A DNA stretch of 64,000 bases, taken from assembly GCA_036583965.1 (NCBI GenBank), contig JAZBQD010000001.1, positions 23,607,569 to 23,671,568 of the forward strand. The letters run 5' to 3'. The notes under the pieces were generated by a model, which did no database searches, had not been told where the DNA came from, and saw only the letters and a list, made by a program, of their open reading frames with translations. The number at the start of each line of letters is the position of its first letter. The first letter of the stretch is position 1. Shown here in pieces: positions 28,901 to 43,400 of this stretch. This DNA is from Prunella strophiata (lineage: Eukaryota; Chordata; Aves; Passeriformes; Prunellidae). Both the position numbers and the translations under genes were made by a program.

Positions 28901-31900
28901 ACAGGTCTCTGTTTAGGCAACTGATTACTGCTACAGACATCTAACTAAAAGCAGCTAAATTAAATAAAATTTCAGCAACAGGAAAAAATAGTGAAATTAG
29001 TAATGTTAAAAGATCTTCAGGTAAATTATGTAAAGATGAGGCAAAGAAAAGCATAGAAAGCAGTGAAGGTGACTCCTTCTCTTTCTGCTAAGGCAAAAGG
29101 TCTTTTCCCCCTACCACTTCTAGGCTTAAACCTGCCTTTCACACCAGTACTCCCTACTTTGGATGCTAAGGAAAGAGCTTTTCCTTGTTTCAACCTGCTT
29201 TAACCAGGGTCAAACCAAACAGAGGAATGCTCCTGTAACTTCACAGGAGTAGGACAAAATTTGTGTCTGTGTCCTGCAGCAGTCTTGCTGTCACTGCAAG
29301 TGGTTTCAGACACTTTGCATTTGCAAATCCATAATTCCACATGAAGCCTTCATGAGGCCTGGCCCCTCCACCACAATCAACAGCACGTTTGACCTGATGT
29401 GAATGCACATGAGATGGCTCATTTGCCTCCGCATTTGCAATTGCTTTCTAGGTTTACTTTTAGAGCAGGTTTTTGCAGTAAACACAGGATTGTGTACACA
29501 GTATACACACAAAAAGGAGTATTATTGAATAATAAATAGTTCACATTTTCTCTGTTCTCTGAGGAAGCATGGGTTGCACATTGCTTTATTTGAGAGTTTC
29601 ATGGATGTACACTTCATGACTTCAGGAAGTTGGGTTCAGAAGAGATTTCATTTCATACTTTGGATACACATCTTGATTAGATTATTCTGCATCTGCCTCA
29701 TTCTAAAAGACGTGTTAAAAACCACTGTCCTACTTCCAAATCTGGTTCACACCCTTTGGTATGCTAAGAATTTTCATATGGCTCACATTCTACATGTTAC
29801 TGTAAGAGTTAACAAATTCTGCACTCAAAATCCATGCTTGTTACTAAGTATGTGATTTAATACTGAAAGAGAGAACTGCTTTATATCATTTTACACAGCA
29901 TGAGCCATATAATAAGCATTTCTGCTCCAACTGTATCAGAAAAGTCTGCTTTTACTCACTGAAACATGAGTGTTTGAGGCCCCTGGGATTATAATCCCAT
30001 TTTTAAACCATGCTTATCTGAAGATATATTTATTTTCTAATATATAAGAATGCATTAAATCTAACAGACAGTAAATAAAGCAGATGTGAACCATGAACAC
30101 TTGCTTAGAAAATGTGAGATGAGGTAGGATAAGATGATGCTATCTGTAAAGATTCAGGCACGCTTGCCCCAGATTAAGAATAGATGTTTTAAAATGCAAG
30201 TATTTATTCTAAATTATTTGGTGCTCCTTGATCCTCAGACAGATTTAACTGCAGTGCAAAACTTTTGTAGGCTTCCATATGCTCATTTTAAGTTAGCTTT
30301 GCATCTGATGAACAGTACAGACACTCCATTTGCGTAGCTCGAACATCTAAAAAGTGAAAATCCATACTGAGCAGTAACAGGACATGCAAGCCACCCACCA
30401 AAGAATATGTCCTCTTTGCCAAGAACAAGGAGAGTCTTATTTGAAATAGCTCAAGTGACAAGAGGGTCACAGGAAGGCACAGCACACCAGTTTAGCCAGG
30501 CCACATTTTTCCTCCAGAATCACACCTCCCAAGGTGAAATCAGAGCAGATTGTCTTACACCACAATCGTGCTCCAGAAGCAGTAACAACTACAAACTGAC
30601 ACTGGCAATACACGTATGGGTTGTGATCCGGTCAGCAAATATATTCAAAGTTAATGCCGATCCATCAAATACCTTCAGGCTCCATTACCCTTTCCTTTCA
30701 CCCAGCTGCTGTTTACAGACAACAGGAATCCACTCTGTTTTGCTGAGCAGATCAAAGTGTAACAGGCTATATATGGCCTGCAGTGGAAGAAAACAGTGTG
30801 GCATGTCATAACATTGCACTGACGTAAGGCCATTACAGGCAGCGACAGTGACACATTGCCTTTTGCACCTACGGCAATATTTTAAGCCTCTTTCCACCAT
30901 GTCATCAAGTACAGAGTTCAGCCACCAGCAGCCCCAGGCAAAATATGCCAGTGCCAGTGCCAGACAAAGAGGACTGGGACACTGGGGGCAGCTCTAGACA
31001 TGGACTTGTGAGCTGAGGTCTGACTCAGCTCTGCCTGGGCAAGTGACTGACAGGTAAGGATGTGCTACCAAAGAAAACTCAACACCCAGCAGGACACAGA
31101 AAGGAGAAACAGCAAGTTTCAACCATAGTTTACTGGTGATAGAAACTTGTGTAAAATCCTCCCTGTGCTGATGGATTCTTAAAACACATATATTGCATGA
31201 GAGATTTTAATTATTCTCTAAAAACCTAAATTTCTTAATTTAGGTAGTTAGGGTCCTGCCAGAGTGGAAAGAGAACTGTGCTCAACTTTCTGTCAGGTTA
31301 TGTGAGCACAGAGGAGATGATTTATCCCACTCCTCATATCCTCATCCTGAAAGCAGAATTCCAAACTCTCTACCAGGCCTTTTAAAACACAGGACAGACA
31401 TGAAAAATCTACTGCTTCATCAACGATTGTCAGTCTCTTTCAGAGAAATGCAGCCAGAAACATTTGGTTCATGCCCTACTTCACACTCTTTCCTCTACTC
31501 CTGTGGGGTAAACAGCACATCTTGGGAAGACTTGCTGTGGAAATAGAAGTGAAATTTAGAAAATTCACAGGAGTAAAGAACAAATTTTCTGTCACTGAAG
31601 CATTATGAGGCATCTGGACTGGAGAACCTGGACCCTACACAAAGCAAACTCCATAGAGGTGGATTCACTCTTTTACTATTTGTAACTCAAAGATGACGTG
31701 GTAGTCAGAAATAATCATTACACTGCAAAATGGAATTATCCTCTTCCTTTCTTAAGGTGGTATGCTAATCACTGAGATACATGACCCTTGCTCCCTTTAT
31801 TATAATTCAGTGCATGAATTATGGAAATGGTTTGTTCATAGTCATGAGTACCATAACAAGAAAGTGTAACTGTCTTATACTTCATTTCATTTTTATTGGC

Positions 31901-34900
31901 AAGCCCCAAAACCTTGGGTGTACAGATCTAATGGAACACTATTTTATTCATCCAGTGACTGTACCAGTAAATAGAGACACAGTTACTATCTAATGAGTTT
32001 CTTATCAGAACATTCAGTTTGTTAGGAACTGATCCAGACCACTCCTACATATTTCTCATGATTCCCTAAAGTGTAAGGTACTGTGCTATTATTTGGTAAT
32101 TTGCAGCATGCTGGTACTTTCCCAGCTTCTGCATTTGCCTTCTGTAAACATGATATAACAGGTATCTACAAAAGGACAAGAATGTCAGAGCACCAAAAAA
32201 AGATGCAATAAAATGGAAGATGGGATGTGAAAAACACCTCTCAAGGTGAAATAGGCATTACTTGTAGATTTTGATCACTAGAGAATAAAGCTAGGCTAAA
32301 CCTAGTGACATTGCAAGCTAGTTAGCATACCCCATGCAGAGAAAAATTGTTTTATAGACTGGCTTATGATTAATAACACTCCAGGAGTGGTACACTCCAG
32401 CTGACATGCACAACTCCAGCTTAAAAGATTACCTTTCTTTTCCCAGTCATCATTAGAGTAAAAGTTTATGTTAGTCAAGCTAGCAAAAAGGAAAGAGGAT
32501 TTGTTTTAAGGGAAAAAACCTCTTGCACGATGAATGTTTAAGAATGTTTCAGTTTTCTGTATTTGATCTACATGACTGGTTTATAAACTGCTTTTAAAAC
32601 TGACAAACAAATCTTGTCAGAGAATAATACAACACACCACTAAGCTGTAGCAAATGATTTCCCTTAGGGTTTGGTTTTGCCATGTGTCCGGAAAAGACCA
32701 AATAAAAACATGTCCTTGCTAAAATAAAGCAGTTTTTCAAAATTCAGCATCCTTTCCATACACAAAGGTTTTATTTTTTGTAGCAAGGCTGTGCTGTCTT
32801 GTTGGTTTATGTGCAGCCATATGCTTTCAATAAATGTCAGCAAGAACAGAGCAACTTCACCAGACTCCTTGGAGAGTGTTTCACCTGGCTGTATAACAGC
32901 TGCATTTCCGTGAAAGCTGAGAACCCCTAGGTTTATGATTAACAATTTAATGTTAGTTACATCATGGGAGAGGCACCTTGTGCAATCTTCTTACATAATT
33001 TACTGTACACAGTATTCATTCCAACGTGAGTTATAAGTCATCCATGAGTAAGTCCTGAAGAATTAGAAGAAGCTGTAAGCAACACACCGGAAAGCCTGAC
33101 AACAATGAGCATTTGTGATTTGTTAATGACTTGGTATTAACCTTTACATTTTGGGTTTTCAACTGCTATGTGTAATCATCAGATACCTCCAGACTGATGT
33201 AATTCTCTCACATTTCCAAGTCGTAAAATGGACCTTTCAACTATTTTTTTCCAAACTGCTTTCTTGTTAGTGCTTGCTGCAGAAAATTACTATGAAAGTA
33301 TTAATATCTTTTGATGGCAGAACAATGAATTTCTGACAAAGCTGGTGTCATAATCATGATCACCACCACTCTATATGTGTGAATGATCTCATTAGACTCT
33401 TATCTTATTCTTGCTTAACTGGGACTGCTCTTATCTTCTAAATGTAAGGTTGCTAATGCATTTGGATGATTGAAGATTTCATTGGAACTAATAGTTTGCA
33501 GTGACATTCATAATACTGCAGCGAAGCATAGCAGCAACAGTCTAAACTTCATGAAGTTTAGTGTATGGGAACAGTACAAACAGAGGGAGACAAAAGAAAA
33601 ACAAAATTTCCCCATTGCAGGAGTTGTGTCAGAGGGCCTCTGAATAGAGGGTTTATGAACTGAGGGAGAATGATCCACACTTGAGGAATATGATTGCAAG
33701 ACACAAATGTTTGTTATCACAAATAAAGCCAGTAAACATACTATTCAGCAAATATGGGCACCACTAATAAAAGTGCAAAGCTTTTTCAGTCATTTCCTTT
33801 GAAAGCACTGAAAAAACCTCACATTCCCTCCCTTATGTGGAGGACACACTCCTACAGCCACTGCCACTCATAGGTCTGCAATTTTTTTTTGCTGTTAGGT
33901 TTTTGATACACCATGAATTACAAATATGACAGAAGTAGGAGCTTTCTTTCTTTATCTCTGCTTACAAAGGTGAATTACACATAACAGTAGCATAACTGCC
34001 TTATATGCCTACTATATATAATGTATCAAGCATTATACTACAGCAGAGAAAGGCGATCTTTCCATTTAAAACCTGCAGGCAGAATCTATGTATTACTGCA
34101 GTTTCTAAATAGATCTGTTGTGCCCTCTTCATCCATGAAGTGCTTAATTGAAACATCTCTTTTCACACCAAATATATCAGACCCCAGGGATCCCTTTGGC
34201 ATCAGGAATCCTGGCAATAAAGCAATCAAATGGAATGTAAGAACTGGGTTACTGATCAATTTGTTCTCTGGGATGCTCAAAACATCCTGAAGTCTGCTGA
34301 ATTTGACTGCATGGTCTCTGTTGTATAGAGGGAATTCTCTGAGGGCATGGAGCTGTCAGCGTAGCTTCTTTCACCATCTCCTCCAATGGGCCTCTTTTGT
34401 AGCAAGAGGCACAGCTAGGAGCAGAGAGTGTGCACTCCCTGCTGGCATAGATCCCAAGGGCCATGGCTGTTACCACGTGTGCTGGTGACACTGGGACAGG
34501 CACAGCTCTGCAGCCACAGAGTGGAGCCTTCTGCCAGCTGCAACCAGACTCTGGACTGCCCTGCTGCAATGTTTGTGCAAGCTGCCAAACAGCCAGTTTG
34601 CCTTTATACTCGGTCGATATTAATGGTGGCAGGTGGGATTGTCAGGAATGACTTATGGCACACCTGCACAGCCAGAGTGCAGTGATTGAAATCAGCACAC
34701 AAAAAGGTGGCATTGCAGGTGCTTTTTTTCCAGGAAGCTCCAGACTCTCTGTATATGGATCTATTTTTCTTTTACATAATTACTTCAAATGTAGGTTTTT
34801 TGGAAGAAGTTGCTATATACTGCAGCTACACACTGTGTTTCACAAAACCCGGATTCTGATCTGATAATTTTGCTCAATTTTCCACTGCCTGTTCACTGAC

Positions 34901-37900
34901 CTAGGTTTTTCCATATCATTTCTTTTAAAGGCTTAATGCACTTATGATCTTCCAGTATGTCTATTTCTACATTACGGTGTAGGTAGTAGAACCTCAAATG
35001 AGTACAGCAGGAGATTCCATACAGGCATACATAGAACACATGTGTACAGATGCAAATGGCAGAATCCAGGCATAGAAGATAAGCCCTAAGAATCACAGCC
35101 AGGAATTAGTGATTCTATCAGCATCAAGGGATCACACAGCCAGGCTTTGTGGTGGAGGAGCACCATATGACCACATTTAATTTCTTCTTTGAAATGGCCT
35201 GTTCACTATGGCAGAGGTAGAAAATTATCATCTCAACTTCTAACAGAATTAGATGCAAGACCTGCATCTCAAGGAAAGTACAAGCTATGTTCTTAGTTTG
35301 ACATTCCTGTTTCCAGTGGATCCCAAAGGCCATATTCTATTGGAGTAGGACTATATTTCACTTGTTCTGCTCCTGGGCTCAAAGTAATTTGCTCTTTTGC
35401 ATAAAAATGGCTTTTGAGAGTCTGAACAACTATACTTTAGTATCAGTAATTAAGCAAGTGAGGAGAAGGCTACTACAGGTACAAAACATGTATGTGTTCT
35501 ATATATCTCCAGTGCACCAAAGATATTTAATTAGCTTCATCCATATTAATAATGATGAGAAAAAAAATAAGGTTGACAAGAGATCCCCCCAGCCACAAGT
35601 GTTTTCTGACCTACTACTGTAAGAGTTCCCTTCCTCATTATTTTGAATTAGGTTCCTTATGTTATAACGGGTAATGTTATTTCTGTCCAAGCTCACAAAG
35701 TATCAAATGTGTAAGAGAGGAAATTACATGCTGTTTTATAGAGTACCACTTGGAAAAATTTGATTTGATATGTAACTTCAAGCTTATGGAGTCAACTTGC
35801 CATGTTCATTCTGGATTCATAAGCATTGCCTTAGTTTTGGTTAATGTGGTTTTGTATTTTAATATAGAATAGAACAATAATGTAGCAGCTCTGCCTGAAA
35901 GAGATTCAAGACTTAACTAGAAATTCATGATAAGGAAATTCCCCATGGTGCAATGTGAGGTCACCTGGGCTGAGTAAAGATAACAGCCAGGATTATGTAG
36001 AGTAGCCTTATTTTGGGATGTCAAATTTGCTTGGGATTTCAAAGGACAAGTGATCCACTGTTTTCAGAAAGAAGGTAGCTTGAGTGCCACGATGAGCCAG
36101 TAAATCTTGGAAAAAAAATGCTTTATTCCAAGAAGAAAAATTGTTTACTTTAAGGACAAATCTCCTTTTTCCATTTTGCATTAGGAACTTGAAAACCCTG
36201 CCAGCATTTGCAAAGCTTATGTGATTTAGTGATTATATGAGAAGAGGCAGTTGTGAGGAAACTGACAGCTATGAAATCCTAAAGTAAATTTTACATAAAA
36301 CACCTTTATTAGTAAGTGGAAACTTCTCTATTTAGAGGACACTCTCCCTTGCTGCGTCCATTGAAGTAGACAGAACTTTTCATAAAGCTGCCTTAAAATC
36401 ATGACACAGCTACAGTGGATGTCACAAGACCTACACAGAGGAGAATACTGTCATTCCCCTAGTTAGTTTATATGTCCTTTCTGCTGCTCTACTAAATAAA
36501 ATAAATGTAATCAAAGACTTCCTCTGGGATGGTGCTAAAAAGCTAAGTGGAGGGTGGGGAGGGGCAGGGCATGTTGTGGGGTACAAGCCACTCTACCATC
36601 TTTCTAAGATAAACTGTATTTACATTTCCCCAGTGTCTGGTGTGCAGTGACCTTGAAGCCTGACTGTTCTCACAGTAACTGTGTCAGGTGTGACAGCAGA
36701 GGTACTCAGATAGCTGCACTCACTGCTGCAGCAAGACAGAAAGCAAAGGAGGGCATAGGCCATCCTTCACTTTTAAGAGGATAATATACTTGATGATACA
36801 TCACTTTGGGTCCATGCCTTTATTTTGTACCTCTTACTCCTAGTACAGAACTGTGAAACTGCTTAGGAGTGCATTGTCACCCACAACTGCCTCTGTCTCT
36901 ATGTCCTACCTTTCCTCAGATTCTAAATCTCTCTTGATATCCCTCCAAAGGCCTATGGAAATATGAAATTTCATGCCTCCTCTATTAACACCCTCCACTA
37001 CCTCTTCTCCCTCAGAAAGATCTTTTCCCTATACCTATAATCAGGTATACATTTGTGAACATAATGGCAAGAATATGAAATCTGTGCTAACCATTAGGAA
37101 GCTACCAATATGCTGAGAGCATTTCACTGAAACAGTAACTGGAAAAGAATGCAAAGGGATTTTCTGTCTCTCAGGTTAAGGTTTGAACTAATTTCTTCTA
37201 GCTACTGTACAAAGATACCTGTGTGGATACCATTGCTAGAACTGGCCCATTAAACCCTGAGCTCCATGCTGAACTGAATTTTTAAATCTCCCTTAGAATC
37301 TTCCTTGGACTATCTAAACATTGGCTTCCTTGTGTATTTATGAAGATCAAAGTCTTTGATGCATTTCAGCATCTTACTGCAGAAAAAAATACCATCTTTT
37401 CTTTCTTGTTATATTGCCTTGTTTTGCCAGATAGCACAAGATGCATAAAGCAAATACATTTGGCTCTTCTGTGACCAAGCAAAGTCACTGTTTCATAGGA
37501 TACAGCCATGGTCCTGGCTCCTTCCCCCTCTGCCTTCCACCTCAGGAAGGATGGGAACGGGGGGATTCTGGACTGCAGCCCTTTCCCCTGTGCTCCTGAA
37601 CATTTGGGCAAGCATTCAGCACATCCTCATACCTGCCAGAGACCCAGCTGCAGCCAAGAATTGAAGACCAGCTATTCTTTTTTCTTTCAATGCAATGTTT
37701 GAAAACATATTCAAGAGCCTCCTCTTCATCTTTCTCCTCCCTTATTTTCTCCCCATGACTATCAATTCTTTTGACTGAGTATCATATCACTGTGATTAAT
37801 TGCACAAGAGTCACCTGAATGCCAGTCACAATGTTTAACCTTCCATTCACCTGCATGCTCTGAGACATATGATCTTCTTCAAACACTCACCCTATGATTT

Positions 37901-39273
37901 ACAGGTCAGGAAAAAGTGAACACTGAGGCAGCAAAGTGCAGGGCTTAAAACGAACTGAAATGAAATGTTTCATATATGCAGGCATTGCTAAACAGTAAAG
38001 TCCTTGTTTATGATACACCTTATTTTACCTTCAACCCACAAGTGACTTTATCACACTTCATTTGTAAACTCTGGGCATAAATTCTCACAAACCCAATGTA
38101 TTTCATTTATTCATATTGGTAAATCTTTCCTTAAGAAAGTTGCCCTGCTAAATCTTTTAGGGCTGAAACAATGCCTGCAATTGTGCATCAGCTGAAAAAA
38201 AAAGCCTTCAGAACAGGCCAGTTTTTTCCCACAGAACATGGACAGGAAATCAGCACCACACATTTCCAGGAAGGCTACGCTGTTCCAGTACCAAAAGCAA
38301 TGTAACTCCATTGGCCCAAGACAGCATTTGAACCAATGGCAAATGGAGCCTATGGCAGTGCCCTTATTAATACCTAAACTACTTGGCAGGCTGCTGCTGC
38401 TGCATTCTAAGAGGGGACAGAAGGAAAAAAAAAAAGGCTTTATCTTGGATGCCCAAATCCATTATGCAGCAGAGAAGTAATACACAGTGTATTTCACAGA
38501 AAACCAGGCTAGTAAGAAAAGAACTCCTTTATAAACAATCACTCTTATGGCATGACAATTTCTTTATATGCACATACCTAGTCCTACCCAAATATCTCAC
38601 CATTTCAGCCTATGCCAACTGTTGAGTGAAGTTTAGCCATGGTGCAGACACTATCAGATCCCCAGAAGATGCAAACACAACAGTGTACCTTCCTCAGCTC
38701 TGCTACTCACAGATCTATTTGTAATCCAAGAGACATAAACTAGACAAGTTATCCTGGCAGATCCACCAAAGTTCTCACTGATTTTCTCCCTTGGTACCCT
38801 TCTAGTTTCAAAAATTACAGTTCTCTTCTCCAGCTGCTGGATACAGCAACTTCTGAAGACACTTGAGTTTATCAACTGAGAGTCATTCCAGACAAAAAAT
38901 CCCCATGCTCCAGAATTTATTAGATTTACACCAATTTGTGCTATGGGATTTTTCACTTTCATTGCTTTATTCTGCCACTAAAAAGTAGATATGAATCCCT
39001 TTTATTCTCACTATCCAGGCAGCAGTGTCTTTGCTTTCATTTCCTGTTGGGATCAAATATTAATTAAAAAATATTAAGAGTGCTTGAAAGCTCAGAAATA
39101 CAGACTAAAAACTAAAATATTTTCAGATTAATGCATGTGCTCTGTGAATCAAATTTTGCAGTCACCAATCACAAACTGCTGCTTACTTCTCTAAAGGCCC
39201 AGACTAATACCAAAATACAAATGCCCTTGCCAGGTAATTCAGAAAGTCAGTCATGTCACTGAGGCTACAGGGG
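25935..39273. other. Non-coding, nothing recognised
   Basis: This long AT-rich stretch has only chance open frames. A small inverted repeat (8-bp arms ACCTAAAT and ATTTAGGT with a 6-base loop) lies at 31,224-31,245. The segment around 34,300-34,700 is somewhat richer in GC and has overlapping short frames on both strands, but no domain or splice structure. No RNA gene or clear transposon was seen. Confidence 0.5.
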
Positions 39274-39414
39274 TTTTTTGTTTTGGTTTTTTTTTTTTTT
39301 TTTTTTTTTTGGTTTTTTTTTTTTTTTTTTTTTGCTTTTGTGGTTTTTTGTTTTGTTTTTGTTTTGTTTTTTATTTGTTTGTTTGTTTTTGGTTTGGTTT
39401 TTTTTTTTTTTTTT
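39274..39414 (-). repeat. T-rich low-complexity block
   Basis: About 140 bp consist almost entirely of T with spaced G residues (for example TTTGTTTGTTTG and TTTTGG). On the minus strand it is an A-rich CAAA-type repeat. The apparent reading frames across it (poly-Phe one way, poly-Lys the other) are artefacts of the repeat. Confidence 0.9.
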
Positions 39415-39463
39415 GCCTCACAGATCAACTTTGGACTAAGAAAAGATGAAGTCATCTATTTTC

Positions 39464-39481
39464 AAAAAAAAAAAAAAAAAA
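39464..39481 (+). repeat. Poly-A run
   Basis: Eighteen A residues lie 49 bp after the T-rich block, which makes the two a weak inverted pair. Confidence 0.85.
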
Positions 39482-40152
39482 TCCTAGATTTAAAAATAAC
39501 CTAATAACCTGGCTTTTAACTGTAGATTTTGTCAAGTTTTTCTGTTTTTCTACTTTCTATTCTATTATTGGGAGCCATAATATGTAACAGTACATATTGT
39601 GCTGTGATAAACAGATGACAGGACAAATTACCATGTTATCTTTTATCTTTTAAAAGCCAAAATAGATTCAGGGTTAGAAATAAAGGGAATTTCTATAGTC
39701 TGAAGTATTGACACTGATTTCCTATTCCTGCCTTACTGGCCAGGCTAGGACCTTGTAACTGATTTGCTACCAGTAAGAGGGTCTCTGACCTGCTGACGAG
39801 ATGAGATGAGATGAGGAGTCTCAAAATAAGACCCTGCAGAAGTGTTGCTTGTCTGTAATAGGTAGTGAAAGTGCATAACTTAAAACTGCAAGTTCAAATC
39901 CCTTTCCAAAGAACTGAATCTTGATGCCCTGTAGACATTGCTGGTGATTGTAGCACCAGAGATGTCTGGTCCTTGAAGCTGGGAATCTGACTGTATGTTG
40001 GAGATTCACTGGCAGCATTAAAAGCCCTTTGGCTCTGTGACTTAATTTATTTAGGGATGTTAGGATAACTGACATCTATGCAGATCATTTGTAACAATTT
40101 CTCGTAGCAGCTCTAGGTGCTGCCATCTAAACTGGTAGGATGCTTTTAGGTT
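39482..40152. other. Non-coding, nothing recognised
   Basis: AT-rich sequence lies between the low-complexity block and the CR1 fragment. A small (GAGAT)n-like patch lies near 39,800. No gene was seen. Confidence 0.5.
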
Positions 40153-40477
40153 TTTCAGCACAGGAAAGACATGGACGGGTAGAGTGGGTCCAGAAGAGGG
40201 CCACAAAAATAATCAGAAGGATGGAACACCTCTCCAGTGAGGAAAAGCTGAGGTCATTATTGTTTGGTCTGGAGAAGAAATGGTTTTGGGGAGACCCTAT
40301 TATAGCTTTTGAAAACTTAAATGGGACTTATAAGAAAAATGGGGAGAAATATTTCAGAAGGGTTTGTACAATAGGACAAGGGGTAATGTTTTTAAACTAA
40401 AAGAGGGAAGATTTGTACTAGATACAAGGAAGATATTTTTAACAATGAGGGTGGTCAACCGCTGCCACAGGTGACAT
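40153..40477 (+). mobile_element. CR1 LINE fragment, degraded
   Basis: Recognisable CR1 3'-region phrases appear in the right order: GGAAAGACATGGAC, GGGTCCAGAAGAGGGCCAC, GGAACACCTCTCC, GAGGAAAAGCTGAGG and GTCTGGAGAAGAAATGG, then the AAGATATTTTTAACAATGAG stretch. Similarity fades after GAGGGTGGTCAACC, so the 3' terminus is missing or too diverged. The copy is 5'-truncated, as is normal for CR1, and non-functional. Confidence 0.8.
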
Positions 40478-43400
40478 CTTGCTAGAACAAAAAAGTCAGA
40501 ATCTGAATCCAGACACAAGGATTATTTACTGATTGCCATTGTAGCAGACCTCTCTTATTTACAGTGAGACAACTCTGGTCTCCACTAGTGATACACTGCA
40601 AGGTGATAGTTCTTAGCTTCTCTTAGGATCTCGGAAGCTAACAGCAAAATAAGGATTCCAATTGTACATGGAGCAAAGGAGAAGTTCTACTCCACACTCA
40701 GGTCCTCTGTGGTCTCAGAAATGGCTTTGTGCTGTGTTGATTTTGGCTTCTGAGGAATCATGGTGCTTACAGGCCACAGCAGAAGGTAGCATATAAACCT
40801 GAAGTTTAAGTTTGGGCCTTTTTAGCAGCAAAAACTTTTGTTGAGAAGTTTTATATAAGCACCTACATTTTGTTTTAGCTGATAAATGGGAGACAAAACA
40901 AAGAAGTGAAAACAGAGAGGAAGTAGATTAAACAGCATGAAAAAATACTATTTACAGTTAAATATCCTTTTATGGATGGCAGCCCATTACCAGCTCTAGA
41001 AAAACATGTTCACATGAGGTTCAAACACTCAACAACAAAGCACACTTACTGTAACATATTGGGCCAGCTTGAGAACTATCAAAATTACCAATGTTTACAT
41101 TTCAGATATATGTGTGCATCCATGTTTGCAGGCATATCATAATCTGAGCTATCAGAAGGCACTGTTTTTCCTGTAGTTATACAGACTGGCTAGTTTTGGC
41201 CAAAGTCCCTTGGTACTGTAAGTGGTATTTGTGAAGATAGAAACAAGCAATTCTTTTACAGCAACCAGCACTTGAACTGATGCATAAATCACTACAAAAT
41301 GATATGCTTTTTGAATGTGATGCTTGTGAGAGACTCCTACACACACTGCACAAGAGGAGTTTGGGCCTAGATGATAAGGATTTGGAGGTGGTGTGCTCAT
41401 TCTATCTTCCACACTGGTCCAGACTTCAGGATCAGGAGTGGAAAACACACAAAACAATTTGACATTTGAATAGTGCTATATCTAGGAAGGTAGATAAAAT
41501 TCTATCTTTTTTCTTGGAAACTCATGGTCACCAAAAGAATTTGTGCCAGCAAACAAGTAATTTGATTAAATCCAATAAACATTTTCAGCAAACAATGTTT
41601 AATTCACAATAGGGTCTGCTCTCCTTGAGTTACAGCTGATCACAAATGCTTTCCAAGCAGGGTAAAACTGTGCTGTTCTAGTTTGGCAGTATTTCACATT
41701 TGCTGCATGGTGAAAGGTTATGGTGAAAGGCTGTTGAGAACTAAGCCTACATGGTATCACAGGTCTTGGCTGGTTGTACAGAGGATTTGTTAGGAAAACA
41801 GCTACATTGGTGCAAATCCTCTGTATTGGCAGAGCAAACAACCACACACACTACTCAGTGTTGCGATCCATCTGGGTTTCAAGTGGGGATTAAATTCTGC
41901 AACCCAGGCTAGACAGGGGAACTATATAGCCACAAACCCTTACCTTGCAGGAGCACACACAAATGGAGGGACTTAGCCACTTCTCTACAGCAAATTCATC
42001 CATGAGCTCTGTAGTCACAAGTGTAGAAAAAGGAGGGGAGGGTAGCAGAGGGGAGGGGAGGAGGTGGAATATTTTGTTCTCTTCTTGTACTGCCTCAGTT
42101 TTACATCTGAACATAAGGATGGATAAGCTTCAGACAGTTTAACACACTACATTAGTTCATGATCTCTTTTTCCTGGATCAATCATGCAAGCTTTTCTTGA
42201 TGAATTTTGTGCTTTACCAAAGAGTAGTTCAGTATGGCTAAACATATTCACTACATTTAATAAAACTGTGAAAATAAATGAGTGGAAAGGCTTGTATTTA
42301 TCCTCCTTCCATGGCATTGTTGTTCTTTCCAGTGTTCTTTGGAGTGTATTCTTCAAAGGCTTGTCCAAGCTAGTTATAAGCCTTTTTATTTAAAAAGAAC
42401 AAACTGTATTAAGCATGATTTTGAGCAATGCTGGATAAACAGGAACTGTCCATCAAACCAGAGTTAATAAATGTTTATTTGTTTGAACCACCAGAACTCA
42501 GGAGCTCCTACTGTCACTTCACTCCTGATATCTATGAGCCCAAAGCAATGGGAGATTCAGGCAGGTTTTCCAGAATCAGGAATGGATTCCCTCTGCATTA
42601 CTTTTGTATAATACAGATTTGACATTTCCACAACCTATTTCTTTTCAGGATAAAATACTTCAGTATTACAACAGTCTGCCAGTGCAATCTTTTCTCTCTC
42701 ACAGTTTCCAAGTCAGCATCTTTACCCAGATAAACCTCTGCCAGTCTTACGTAGGTTTGTCTAGTATGAACACAATGTGATTCACGGTGGTGATTGCTTC
42801 AGTGTTTATAAGATTATTTTTATAACACTCTATAAGGATGAGATAAACCTCCACCAGAAGGTTCTAGCGTACCTCCTGACGTTTTATTTTACTCTTGTTC
42901 TGCTCACAACTCTCACTGAACTATTTATAATATTTTAGGTTTGGACTTGCCAAGCCCTCATAGGGAAGAACTAAAACCTCTCACTCCTCTGATTTGTTGT
43001 ATTAAAGCTGTAATAAGGCCTTCTAAGAAAGGCTCTGAAAGCCCTCAGGAAGGCTCCTGACAGTGATTCTGATGTCTCTTAGGACAAAGAAGCAGACTTC
43101 AAAGCCAGTACAATCTTTGCCACAAACAGATGTGGAGAACAGGAGCTCCACCTGCCCTAACATCAAATGACAGGGAATAGGAATGGAAGCCAGAGCTGGC
43201 CACAGCCTGCTGGGGACCATGGGCAGAGCCAGAGAATACTCAGCAAGAGGATGCCACTGTCTGAAGCCTGTTCCAGACCAATGTGGCAGTAAAGGGATAC
43301 AGTAACTACAGTCATAACCCTAAATAGAGGATAAAACATTAAAAGCATCTCAATAAATTGTAGCATAATGAGCCATTGGTTTCCAATCCTGTCTGGAAAG

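Noticed and set aside
31224..31245. Inverted repeat with 8-bp arms as a possible microRNA hairpin or terminator
   Set aside because: The arms do not extend beyond 8 bp, which is far too short for a microRNA precursor. Such small AT-rich palindromes are common by chance.
39204..39504. Lys-rich and Phe-rich open frames on opposite strands
   Set aside because: Both are translations of the T-rich low-complexity block.
40140..40400. 86-codon plus-strand frame
   Set aside because: It falls in the CR1 fragment and has decayed relative to anything functional. No reverse-transcriptase motif is visible.
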